Positions 1 to 7,262 of a stretch of 39,115 bases of DNA are shown in pieces. The DNA comes from Ferrimonas senticii DSM 18821 (lineage in GTDB: Bacteria > Pseudomonadota > Gammaproteobacteria > Enterobacterales > Shewanellaceae), in NCBI RefSeq assembly GCF_000422665.1, contig NZ_KE383900.1:74407-113521 (forward strand), read 5' to 3'. The notes under the pieces were generated by a model that was not told where the DNA came from, made no database searches, and was given only the letters and a program-made list of their open reading frames with translations. Made by a program: the position numbers and the translations under genes. Numbering within the stretch: the stretch's first letter is position 1; each line of letters starts with the position of its first letter.

Positions 1-300
1 GTACATCGTGTTGGCGTTGTCGACGTTGAGCAGTTGTTTTAATTGCGCCAGTTCACTGGCACTTAGGTTCTTTAGGTTGTTAGAAGCGCGGGTAATGGTG
101 GCGATACTGATCCCCAACTCTGCCGAGATCTGCCGCTGGCTTTGTTCACCGATTAACAGTGCCTTGATGATCGCCAGTCGACCCGCGATCGATTGCCGCT
201 CATCGTGGCTTAGAAGCAGGCTTAACAGCCATTCAAAGGTCTCTAATTCGGTTTGGCTAGCCAGCAATTGCAGTAACTCTCGCCATCGATTTTCGCTCAT
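1..300 (-). CDS. trpR: Trp operon repressor TrpR (C-terminus cut by window edge)
   Basis: This is the tryptophan-activated repressor that controls trp and related promoters. From the ATG at 300-298 the minus strand stays open for 100 codons to the window edge, so the last few residues and the stop lie outside. The protein is all-helical. The reader-head region carries GEQSQRQISAELGIS followed by IATITRASNNLK, which matches the helix-turn-helix of enteric TrpR (GIATITRGSN). The usual length is about 105 residues, so very little is missing. A perfect inverted repeat lies just upstream (see 317-336). Identification rests on the conserved recognition helix and the domain length. Confidence 0.9.
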   Translation of the reverse strand, partial: MSENRWRELLQLLASQTELETFEWLLSLLLSHDERQSIAGRLAIIKALLIGEQSQRQISAELGISIATITRASNNLKNLSASELAQLKQLLNVDNANTMY

Positions 301-316
301 AGCAACTCTCTGTTTG

Positions 317-336
317 TGTAATGCCATGTCATTACA
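317..336. promoter_or_regulatory. Inverted repeat upstream of trpR, possible operator
   Basis: TGTAATG (317-323) and CATTACA (330-336) are perfect inverted copies with a 6-base spacer, 17 bp before the trpR start. The size fits a dimer-binding operator. TrpR often represses its own gene, but this does not match the enteric ACTAGT-type trp operator, so the binding protein is unknown. Confidence 0.35.
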
Positions 337-488
337 CCATTACAGCATCACGGTTAGCAAGCACCCGCAGATTCAACCGAGTTTGATCTGTGACCAAGAT
401 CCCGTCACTAAAGCGCTGGTTTTCATTTTTGCAACAAGGCTACAATCGCTTGGTTACAGGAGAGACTAATCGGTTAAGGATGAAAACA

Positions 489-941
489 ATGAAGAAAGTT
501 GTAATTGCGACCGCGCTGCTGCTTTGCACCGGCAGCGCTATGGCGAAAGGTGCCTTTGATGATGCCGCCGATGCCATCGATTACCGCCAAGCGGCCTTTG
601 GTTTGATCAAAGAGAACTTTGCCGACATGGGCGCCATGCTGAAAAACAAAAAGCCGATGGACAGCCAAGTGTTTGCCGAACGTGCCGAGCATCTAGCAAT
701 GCTTGCCGCAATTCCCTTTAATGGCTTCGATGTCAAAGGCTCCGACCAAGGCGATACCGGTGCCCTGCCCGCGGTTTGGAGCGATCGCGGCGAATTTAAC
801 GCCATCGCCGATAAGTTTCAGCTAGCCACTAAAGCGTTGGCCAAGGCCAGCAGCAGCGGCGACAGCAGAGCGATCGCCAAAGCCTTTGGCGGCGTTGGCA
901 AAACCTGTAAAGGCTGCCACGACCAATTCAAAGCGGATTAA
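489..941 (+). CDS. Cytochrome c' (periplasmic c-type cytochrome)
   Basis: This is a secreted monoheme cytochrome of the four-helix c' family. Such proteins bind NO/CO or move electrons in the periplasm. The signal peptide runs to about residue 19 (SAMA|KGAF). The single heme site CKGCH lies at residues 140-144, only six residues from the C-terminus, as in the class II (c') fold. The ATG at 489 is preferred because AAGGA ends 7 bases upstream; the ATG at 480 overlaps that site. A perfect hairpin terminator follows. A cytochrome b561 gene, a common partner of c' proteins, lies convergent downstream. The proposed electron-transfer pairing is inference. Confidence 0.88.
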   Translation: MKKVVIATALLLCTGSAMAKGAFDDAADAIDYRQAAFGLIKENFADMGAMLKNKKPMDSQVFAERAEHLAMLAAIPFNGFDVKGSDQGDTGALPAVWSDRGEFNAIADKFQLATKALAKASSSGDSRAIAKAFGGVGKTCKGCHDQFKAD

Positions 942-962
942 TGTTCGCCACCACCGAATAAC

Positions 963-993
963 AAAAACCATCGGCAGTGCCGATGGTTTTTTT
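963..993 (+). terminator. Rho-independent terminator after the cytochrome c' gene
   Basis: CCATCGGC and GCCGATGG form a perfect 8-bp stem with loop AGT, with an A-run before and seven T after. It ends the cytochrome c' transcript and, with A on the far side, could also act on the minus strand. Confidence 0.9.
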
Positions 994-1427
994 ATTTCCA
1001 ACCGAAAAGTAGCCACCAACGCGGGCAACTCATCAATAAGTCAAACAAGCAAGCGTTAACATATTACCATTCCGTGCAACAATCACATTTAACAATCAAT
1101 CGCAAACAGCAACTGCCAACTTGTTAAAACAAACAATCCGGCAACAAGGGCGCAAGCCAACAAAAACAAAGAGATAGGCAACACACCAAACACCAATGCA
1201 GCCAACCCATTAACAAGCACCAGCTTGCAACCCGAAGCAGTTAACAACCATCCATCCATTGCAACCGACAGCCAGCTACATCTACCGCAATCCATTTACT
1301 TGCATTTAGCTTCAGTTTGGGCATCAGATCTGACTTGGCCTGATACCCCCAAGCCAGCGACTCACTGATCCATCCAATAGCCGTTATCGGTGACGATTCG
1401 GGCAGCCGATCAGTGTGGCAATGACTA
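994..1427. other. Gap between convergent genes, strongly C/A-skewed
   Basis: No solid gene lies in this stretch. Between about 1030 and 1300 the plus strand is made almost entirely of A and C with recurring CAA and CAAC words, unlike the flanking genes. The reverse strand is therefore G/T-rich and yields a hydrophobic 68-codon frame (1089-1295). No repeat unit of constant length is visible. Confidence 0.6.
1089..1295 (-). CDS. Possible small membrane protein (weak)
   Basis: This is a 68-codon ATG frame. Its second half has two hydrophobic segments (roughly residues 26-45 and 47-65), faintly like one two-helix unit of HdeD/DUF308 membrane proteins (NGLAALVFGV). There is no convincing ribosome binding site. 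The strand is very G/T-rich, which by itself gives Leu, Val, Gly and Trp codons, so the resemblance may be compositional. It could also be the remnant of a longer membrane gene. Treat it as unproven. Confidence 0.2.
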   Translation of the reverse strand: MDCGRCSWLSVAMDGWLLTASGCKLVLVNGLAALVFGVLPISLFLLACALVAGLFVLTSWQLLFAIDC

Positions 1428-2069
1428 TCACCACAACGGCGCGATCAACCACAGCGCGACCACGATCACCCAAGCGATCAGCCAGCCGAGCGCCACTGGC
1501 CAAGGCCGCAGTAACGGTTGTGCGGTATTGATAACCACCTTGCCGTGCAGCATCGGGGTCACAAGTGATATGCCGCGCAAGCGATACACGGCGATGGCAG
1601 TTAGGTGTAGTGCCACCGCGCCAAGCAATAGATTGATGCCAAAGCCGTGATACTGAGAAAACCACGAGGCCAGACTGGCAGAGACACTGCCATACAGTGG
1701 CCCTTCGGTAAGGATGTCATCGGTAATGAATAAACCGGTGGCGAACTGGCAAAGCAGCAACATCCACAGCAGCAGCACCATATAGCCGCCGGCAGGGTTA
1801 TGACCTAGATGAGGAGAGCGTGGTGCACGCCATTGGCGCAGATAATCAAGCACCACTTGGGGGGAGCGAACAAAGTGGCTAAAACGGGCGGGTACGCTGC
1901 CAAACAGTCCCCAGCTAAGCCGGGCAAATAATAACGCCGCCAGCAGATAGGCGGCGCTTTGGTGGAGTTCCATCTCACCTTGATCGGCACTGTACCAACA
2001 CAACGGCAGCAGCAGGGCGATGCCCCAATGACAGATCCGCACCAGCGGATCCCAAACTCGGATCGACAT
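1428..2069 (-). CDS. Cytochrome b561 family inner-membrane protein
   Basis: This is a diheme b-type cytochrome of the prokaryotic b561/hydrogenase-b family that passes electrons from the quinol pool to a periplasmic partner. It has 213 residues with about four membrane helices. Candidate heme ligands are H14 (in RICHWG), H36 (ELHQSA), H141 (YHGFG) and H155 (ALHLTA). The motif HNPAGG near residue 90 is typical of the family. The start is supported by GGAGGA six bases upstream. The neighbouring periplasmic cytochrome c' gene is convergent, and pairing of b561 with c' is common in marine gammaproteobacteria. That the two interact here is inference. Confidence 0.85.
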   Translation of the reverse strand: MSIRVWDPLVRICHWGIALLLPLCWYSADQGEMELHQSAAYLLAALLFARLSWGLFGSVPARFSHFVRSPQVVLDYLRQWRAPRSPHLGHNPAGGYMVLLLWMLLLCQFATGLFITDDILTEGPLYGSVSASLASWFSQYHGFGINLLLGAVALHLTAIAVYRLRGISLVTPMLHGKVVINTAQPLLRPWPVALGWLIAWVIVVALWLIAPLW

Positions 2070-2350
2070 CCTATCCTCCGATTAAAACAACTACGATTGT
2101 GCCGCTAAGGCGCCAGCATAATCGGTACAAAAACCCATCACAGGCAGCGCATATTGCCGTTGTTATCCCATCCAATATCAACCGAAAAATCGCCACTTTC
2201 AAGGGCTTTTAGCGCATTTTTACAACTTTGCGGTGCGTTCGCCGTTAAATCCATCAAGCGCACCAAAACATGACCTGAATCACTTTCGCCAATCGTGCCA
2301 GAGGGGTAGTCTGAAGTTGAACCACAACAGAGGTCGCGAAGGAGACAACT

Positions 2351-2680
2351 ATGCGTATTGAGATCACCAGCAAAACCGTCGCTGTTACCGAGTCCATGGA
2401 AGTTCGCATCCAAGCCTGTTTCGACAAGCTACTGCGTCACGATATCGATCTGATTGGTCCGCATCTGATCATCACCCAAGAGGGTAAAGAATTTAGCGTT
2501 GAAGCGACCACCAACAGCACCGTTGGCCAACTGTTTGCCAAGGCCCAAAGTGAAGATCTCTACGTTGCTCTGAACCAGCTGAGTAGCAAACTGGAACGGC
2601 AGTTAAACAAAGCCGTCGACAAGGAAACCGCCCGTCGTCATGACCGCACCGGCGACATCGTTCACGCAGAACCCGCTTAA
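2351..2680 (+). CDS. raiA: Ribosome hibernation factor RaiA/HPF family
   Basis: This protein binds the 30S decoding region of idle ribosomes and protects or inactivates them in stationary phase or cold. It has 109 residues, short-HPF/YfiA size, starting MRIEITSKTVAVTESM and continuing with the beta-alpha-beta-beta-beta-alpha pattern (the helix around SEDLYVALNQLSSKLERQL is diagnostic). The ribosome site AAGGAGA sits 8 bases before the ATG. raiA directly precedes pheA, as in E. coli. Its own terminator-like hairpin follows, so pheA may depend on read-through or a promoter of its own. Confidence 0.92.
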   Translation: MRIEITSKTVAVTESMEVRIQACFDKLLRHDIDLIGPHLIITQEGKEFSVEATTNSTVGQLFAKAQSEDLYVALNQLSSKLERQLNKAVDKETARRHDRTGDIVHAEPA

Positions 2681-2708
2681 TCTTCATAACTCACTCTTAT
2701 GTTGAGCC

Positions 2709-2733
2709 AACACCCGCTGCGGCGGGTGTTTTC
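2709..2733 (+). terminator. Terminator-like hairpin between raiA and pheA
   Basis: AACACCCGC (2709-2717) pairs with GCGGGTGTT (2722-2730), followed by TT and a mixed tail. The U-tract is short, so termination may be partial. In E. coli this position holds the pheL attenuator, but no Phe-rich leader peptide is visible here. Confidence 0.6.
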
Positions 2734-2798
2734 ATAACTTGCGCCGGTTGCTGGCAAATCGTACTGTCGGGGATAAGATTTGTTTTGATAGCATCGAT

Positions 2799-4619
2799 AT
2801 GGAACCGACCGCCCCACTGGATGGCATTCGCCAGCAGATCACCGACCTTGACCAACAACTGCTGACGTTACTGGCTAAGCGCCGTAACTTAAGCCTACAG
2901 GTAGCCCAAACCAAAGCCGCCAGCGGCGACAACATCAAACCAGTACGCGATCGCGATCGGGAAAACGCCCTGCTTAACCGGTTGGTTAATGTTGGTCGAC
3001 AACAGGGCTTGGATGGGCAATATGTGGCGCGATTGTTCCACGCCATCATCGAAGATTCGGTGCTGCTGCAACAGGCCTGGTTTCATGAACAACACAACCC
3101 CAGCGAGCGCGGCAACGTTACCGTCGCATACCTTGGCGCCCGTGGCTCCTACAGCCACATCGCCGCCTACCACTATTTTGAACGGCGCGATCGCACTCTG
3201 ACCGAGCTTGGGCAACAACGGTTTGAACAGATCTTTGCGGCGGTCAGTGACGGCCGTGCCGATTACGGCATCCTGCCGGTGGAAAACACCTCCTCAGGGG
3301 TGATCAATGAGGTGTTCGATCTGCTGCAAAAAACCGATCTGCAGATCGTCGGCGAAACCACCGAAACCATCGCCCATTGCCTGTTGCTGCCTGAAGGTCG
3401 CGGCATCGAGCAGATCAGTAATGTTTACGCCCACCCGCAGGTTCATGCCCAGTGCAGCGGCTATCTGGCAGACAAAAACTGGCAACCGCATTTTTGCTCC
3501 AGCAGTGCCGAAGCGATGCAACAGGCAAACAACGATCCCCACGGTGCCGCCATCGGCAGCGCCGACGGCGGTCGCTTCTATCAACTGCATGCGGTGGTGC
3601 AGCAATTGGCTAACCAGCAGCGCAATGAAAGTCGGTTTGTGGTGATCGCCCGCCAGTCGGTATCGGTGCCAGCGCAAGTACCCGCTAAAACCTCACTGTT
3701 GATCGCCACCGGCCAACAAGCAGGCGCGCTAGTCGAGGCGCTGTTGGTGCTTAAACAGCACGGTTTGACCATGACCAAACTGGCGTCACGGCCGATCCAC
3801 GGCAATCCATGGGAGGAGATGTTCTATCTGGACATCGCCGCCAATCTCGACAGCAGTGCAATGCAACAAGCGCTGCAAGCACTGACGAAACTGACCCGCT
3901 TTATTAAAGTGCTTGGCTGTTACCCCAGTGACACCATTGTTGCGACCGAACTGACCGCCAAGCAATTGGCCGATGATCCCCGCGTGGCCTTGGTCGATGA
4001 TGACCGCAATCTCAATTACCCGTTCAACATCGGCGTTCAACCGCTGCAATCAGCCCAGCTATTTGTGATGGTTGAAGCCAGCAGCGTGGCAATGGCCGCC
4101 ACTATCGCCGAACAGGGCGGGCAACTGCTGATCAGTGATCAGGCCATCGCTACCACCACTTTGCCGCAGGGGCGACGCTTCAGTCAGGCGGCGCAGATCG
4201 ATGCTGCCGATCCGCATCTAGCGCTACTGCTGCTGGAGCCAAGCAGCGTTGCTGATCAAGCCTTACTGGAGGTGGCCGGCAAGCAACCGCGACCACTGTT
4301 ATTGGCGCAAGCGGCTGATGCTAATCTGCAGCAGTGGCTGGCCAGCGCCGATCGGATTGTGCAACACGGCAACCAACAAGTGGCGCTGCTGGTGCGCAGC
4401 CCTAACGGTTCATGCGATCTAAATCAACTGGCTGCGGTGATCGCAGCCAGTCGCTACCCGGTCGTGGTTGAGCTGGGTAAAAACGATTCCGTGGGGCAAC
4501 TGATAAAACAAGCCAAAGCAGCGCAAGCCCTTGGCGCAGCGGCGATAAGTCTTTCGCTGACGGCGAATAATTACCCGCAATTCCCACAGTTAATGAAAGG
4601 GATCCATCACCGTGACTGA
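2799..4619 (+). CDS. pheA: Chorismate mutase/prephenate dehydratase with a C-terminal DAHP-synthase-like domain
   Basis: The P-protein converts chorismate to prephenate and then phenylpyruvate for phenylalanine synthesis. The ATG at 2799 aligns with E. coli PheA; the upstream in-frame residues do not. Chorismate mutase is at 6-95, with R11, R28, K39, D51, R54, E55 and Q91 matching the known active site. Prephenate dehydratase is at about 107-285 (GARGSYSH, PVENTSSG). The usual TRF is SRF here. An ACT domain at 295-375 carries GALV, but ESRP reads ASRP. E. coli PheA has 386 residues; this one has 606. Residues about 410-600 align with the second half of type I-beta DAHP synthase (PRPLLLAQA..QQWLASADRIVQHGNQQVALLV, then RYPVVVELG), yet the catalytic and metal residues are missing. 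This tail is therefore probably a non-catalytic regulatory domain (inference). Confidence 0.95.
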   Translation: MEPTAPLDGIRQQITDLDQQLLTLLAKRRNLSLQVAQTKAASGDNIKPVRDRDRENALLNRLVNVGRQQGLDGQYVARLFHAIIEDSVLLQQAWFHEQHNPSERGNVTVAYLGARGSYSHIAAYHYFERRDRTLTELGQQRFEQIFAAVSDGRADYGILPVENTSSGVINEVFDLLQKTDLQIVGETTETIAHCLLLPEGRGIEQISNVYAHPQVHAQCSGYLADKNWQPHFCSSSAEAMQQANNDPHGAAIGSADGGRFYQLHAVVQQLANQQRNESRFVVIARQSVSVPAQVPAKTSLLIATGQQAGALVEALLVLKQHGLTMTKLASRPIHGNPWEEMFYLDIAANLDSSAMQQALQALTKLTRFIKVLGCYPSDTIVATELTAKQLADDPRVALVDDDRNLNYPFNIGVQPLQSAQLFVMVEASSVAMAATIAEQGGQLLISDQAIATTTLPQGRRFSQAAQIDAADPHLALLLLEPSSVADQALLEVAGKQPRPLLLAQAADANLQQWLASADRIVQHGNQQVALLVRSPNGSCDLNQLAAVIAASRYPVVVELGKNDSVGQLIKQAKAAQALGAAAISLSLTANNYPQFPQLMKGIHHRD

Positions 4620-4719
4620 GTACAAATTAGAGTTATTGCTCGAATAAATTTTCCGATTCGCGCTGATCTCGATCAACAACCGCTCGATTTGGGTTTTTAA
4701 TCGCCACCATTGCTCACCA

Positions 4720-4738
4720 GAATGAGAGCTAATCATTC
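4720..4738. promoter_or_regulatory. Inverted repeat before the acyl reductase gene, possible TetR operator
   Basis: GAATGA (4720-4725) and TCATTC (4733-4738) are inverted copies with a 7-base spacer, 36 bp before the reductase start. The TetR-type gene at the end of the same operon is the obvious candidate to bind it. The assignment is by position and symmetry only. Confidence 0.35.
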
Positions 4739-4774
4739 AACAGGTCAGACCTCAAGCAATGGAGTACCCCACCA

Positions 4775-6760
4775 ATGAACTATCTCATTACTGGCGCCAC
4801 AGGTTTTCTCGGTCGGTTTTTACTAGCACGGCTGGTACAGCGGCCGGGAAACCTGTTCTGTTTAGTCAGTAGTGAACGTTCAAAACAGCGGTTGGCTGAA
4901 ATTGGCCAGCAACTGGGGGTCGAATCCGATCGCTTAATCGCCATCAACGGCGACATCACCAAAACCGATCTGGGGATCACCCCAAATCAACAGCAACAGT
5001 TGCAAGGCCAGATTGATCATCTGATCCATCTGGCCGCCATCTACGATCTGAATGCCAGCGCAGAAGAGCAGATCAACGCCAACGTTGAAGGCACCAAGCA
5101 GGTGATCGCCGTCGCCAGCAAATTGCAAGTTCGCTGCCTGCACCACGTCAGTTCCATCGCCGCCGCCGGCTTTTATCGCGGCACCTTTGATGAGCGGATG
5201 TTCGCCGAAGCGGAACAGCTCGATCACCCCTATTTCCTCACCAAGCACATGGCCGAACATGCGGTGCGTGAACAAACGGCGGTGCCCTATCGCATCTACC
5301 GCCCGGGGATGGTGGTTGGCGATAGCCGCACTGGCGAAGCGGATAAGCCCGATGGCCCTTACCTGTTCTTTAAGTTGCTGCAAAGTTTGCGCAATAACCT
5401 GCCCAAATGGGTGCCGCTGCTGGGGTTTGAAGGCGGTCGCCTGAATATCGTACCGGTGGATTTTGTTACCGATGCCATGGATCACCTGATCCACCTTGAG
5501 GGTCAGGATGGCCAATGTTTTCACCTAACCGATCCCAATCCGCTGCGCTCTGGCGAGGTGCTCAATCTGTTCGCCGACGCCGCCCATGCGCCCCGAATGG
5601 CGATGCGGTTAAACACCCGCCTGTTTAATTTTATTCCGCGCAACTATCTGCAACTGCTCAGCCACTACCCACCGGCTAAGCGGTTATTCCAAGGGGTGAT
5701 GGCTGAACTGGGGGTACCGGAAACCGCGCTGAAGATGGTCAACTACCCCACCCGCTTTGACAGTCGCGCTACCCATAACCTGTTAAAACCCGCTGGCATT
5801 GAATGCCCGCCGCTGGCCAGCTATGCCACCACCCTATGGGATTACTGGGAGCGCAATCTCGATCCAGATCTGCACAAAGATCGCAGTTTGTGTCAGCGCC
5901 TGTGCGGCCACAATGTGCTGATCACCGGCGCCAGCTCTGGCATTGGTCTGGCCACCGCCAAACGCTTGGCCCACTGCAGCAAAGCCAATTTCTTGATTGT
6001 CGCCCGCGACTGCGAGCAATTAGAACAAGCCAAACAGGAACTGTTGGCTCTCGGCGCCGAATCGGTTCACGCCTATTGCACCGATCTGACCAACGCCGAA
6101 CAAACCGAAGAGCTACTGGCGCAGATCAAGGCCGAACACGGCGCTGTCCACCTACTGATCAACAATGCCGGTCGTTCGATCCGCCGGGCGGTCACCGATT
6201 CCAAAGATCGTTTCCACGACTTTGAACGCACCATGGCGCTTAACTACTTTGGCGCGCTGCGGCTGATTCTGGGGGTGCTGGATGGCATGGAGCATCACCA
6301 TCGCGGCCACGTGATCAACATCAGCTCCATCGGCGTGCTCACCAATGCACCGCGATTCTCTGCGTATGTGGCCTCCAAAGCCGCTTTGGACGCCTTTAGT
6401 CGCTGCGCCGCGTCGGAGTATTCCGACATGAACATCCGCTTTACCACCATCAATATGCCGCTAGTGCGCACGCCGATGATCGCCCCCACCAAGATGTATG
6501 ACGACGTGCCAACCCTAACCCCAGAACAAGCGGCAGAATTGGTGGTCGATGCCATCATCCACCAACCGAAGCGGATCGCCACCAAGCTGGGGATCTTAGG
6601 GGCGGTGCTGCATGCGGTGGCACCGAAGATGGCGGAGTTGGTGATGAACGGCGCATTCCGCATGTTCCCTGACTCGCCACAAGCTCAGCGTGATAACGCC
6701 TTGGCCGATCAACAACAACAGATCCAGTTAGCGGCGCTGCTGCGTGGCATCTACTTCTAA
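4775..6760 (+). CDS. Two-domain fatty acyl-CoA/aldehyde reductase (fatty-alcohol forming)
   Basis: The predicted role is NADPH-dependent reduction of acyl-CoA to fatty aldehyde and on to fatty alcohol, the alcohol donor for wax esters. The protein has 661 residues and the same layout as the Marinobacter wax-ester FAR. The N-terminal extended SDR/male-sterility domain has GATGFLG at 7-13 and the Tyr/Lys pair in YFLTK near 153. The C-terminal classical SDR domain has TGASSGIG near 380, INNAGRS, NISSIG and YVASK near 530. The C-terminus RGIYF resembles that of the Marinobacter enzyme. A GGAG site lies 10 bases before the ATG. It heads an operon with a DUF2505 gene and a TetR gene and faces a wax ester synthase gene. 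Substrate chain length cannot be read from the sequence. Confidence 0.9.
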   Translation: MNYLITGATGFLGRFLLARLVQRPGNLFCLVSSERSKQRLAEIGQQLGVESDRLIAINGDITKTDLGITPNQQQQLQGQIDHLIHLAAIYDLNASAEEQINANVEGTKQVIAVASKLQVRCLHHVSSIAAAGFYRGTFDERMFAEAEQLDHPYFLTKHMAEHAVREQTAVPYRIYRPGMVVGDSRTGEADKPDGPYLFFKLLQSLRNNLPKWVPLLGFEGGRLNIVPVDFVTDAMDHLIHLEGQDGQCFHLTDPNPLRSGEVLNLFADAAHAPRMAMRLNTRLFNFIPRNYLQLLSHYPPAKRLFQGVMAELGVPETALKMVNYPTRFDSRATHNLLKPAGIECPPLASYATTLWDYWERNLDPDLHKDRSLCQRLCGHNVLITGASSGIGLATAKRLAHCSKANFLIVARDCEQLEQAKQELLALGAESVHAYCTDLTNAEQTEELLAQIKAEHGAVHLLINNAGRSIRRAVTDSKDRFHDFERTMALNYFGALRLILGVLDGMEHHHRGHVINISSIGVLTNAPRFSAYVASKAALDAFSRCAASEYSDMNIRFTTINMPLVRTPMIAPTKMYDDVPTLTPEQAAELVVDAIIHQPKRIATKLGILGAVLHAVAPKMAELVMNGAFRMFPDSPQAQRDNALADQQQQIQLAALLRGIYF

Positions 6761-6773
6761 GGTGACAACAATC

Positions 6774-7262
6774 ATGACTAACATCCATCTAGAGCACCGT
6801 TACCCTGCCCCCTGCGAACAGGTGCTCAATCACTTTTGGCAGCCACAACTGGTCGAGCAAAAGTATCTCGCGCAAGGCGCCAAGCAGGTTCGAGTGGCGG
6901 TGGTTGATAATGAGATCCGCAGCCAGCGCCAGATGCAATCGGATGTGCCAGCGATGCTGAAATCGTTGTTAGGCAGCGACATCAGCATTGAACAGAGCGA
7001 GCAGTGGCTGGAAACCGAAGACGGCTTTGATTGCCAATTCCAAGTAAAACTGGCCGGGGTACCGATCAGCATCGATGGGGTGATGCAATGGCGCAACTAC
7101 AGCAATGGCTGCTGCAACTACCTGAATCTGAATATTCAGTCATCGATCCCGATACTTGGCAAAACCTTAGAAGCCTTTGTTGGCAAATCCTGCCAAGCGA
7201 TGGCGGATTCAGAGCAGCGCTATCTGCTAGAGCAACTGCATGAAACCGTCGATGGCCACTAG
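6774..7262 (+). CDS. DUF2505 family START/SRPBCC-like protein
   Basis: This is a 162-residue soluble protein that looks like a DUF2505 member of the SRPBCC (START-like) fold, a helix-grip cavity that typically holds a hydrophobic ligand. It opens with LEHRYPAPCEQVLNHFW and ends with a long amphipathic helix. The start at 6774 follows a GGTGA site 13 bp after the reductase stop, and the end overlaps the TetR gene by 23 bp, so the three genes are coupled. A role in binding or handing over acyl chains or fatty alcohol is plausible from context but is inference. No catalytic residues are recognised. Confidence 0.7.
   Translation: MTNIHLEHRYPAPCEQVLNHFWQPQLVEQKYLAQGAKQVRVAVVDNEIRSQRQMQSDVPAMLKSLLGSDISIEQSEQWLETEDGFDCQFQVKLAGVPISIDGVMQWRNYSNGCCNYLNLNIQSSIPILGKTLEAFVGKSCQAMADSEQRYLLEQLHETVDGH

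Noticed and set aside
381-410. CRP or FNR site before the cytochrome c' gene
   Set aside because: TGTGAC and GTCAC are present but with a 9-base gap rather than the spacing these regulators need, and the TTGAT half has no partner.
1089-1295. Firm assignment of a HdeD/DUF308 gene
   Set aside because: The match is to one short hydrophobic unit only and the strand composition alone can produce it.
2700-2745. A pheL-like attenuator between raiA and pheA
   Set aside because: The only short frame (ATG TTG AGC...) contains one Phe codon and the hairpin has almost no T-run, so there is no case for Phe-codon attenuation.
4934-5524. A 196-codon minus-strand frame
   Set aside because: It is antisense to the acyl reductase gene with no family resemblance.
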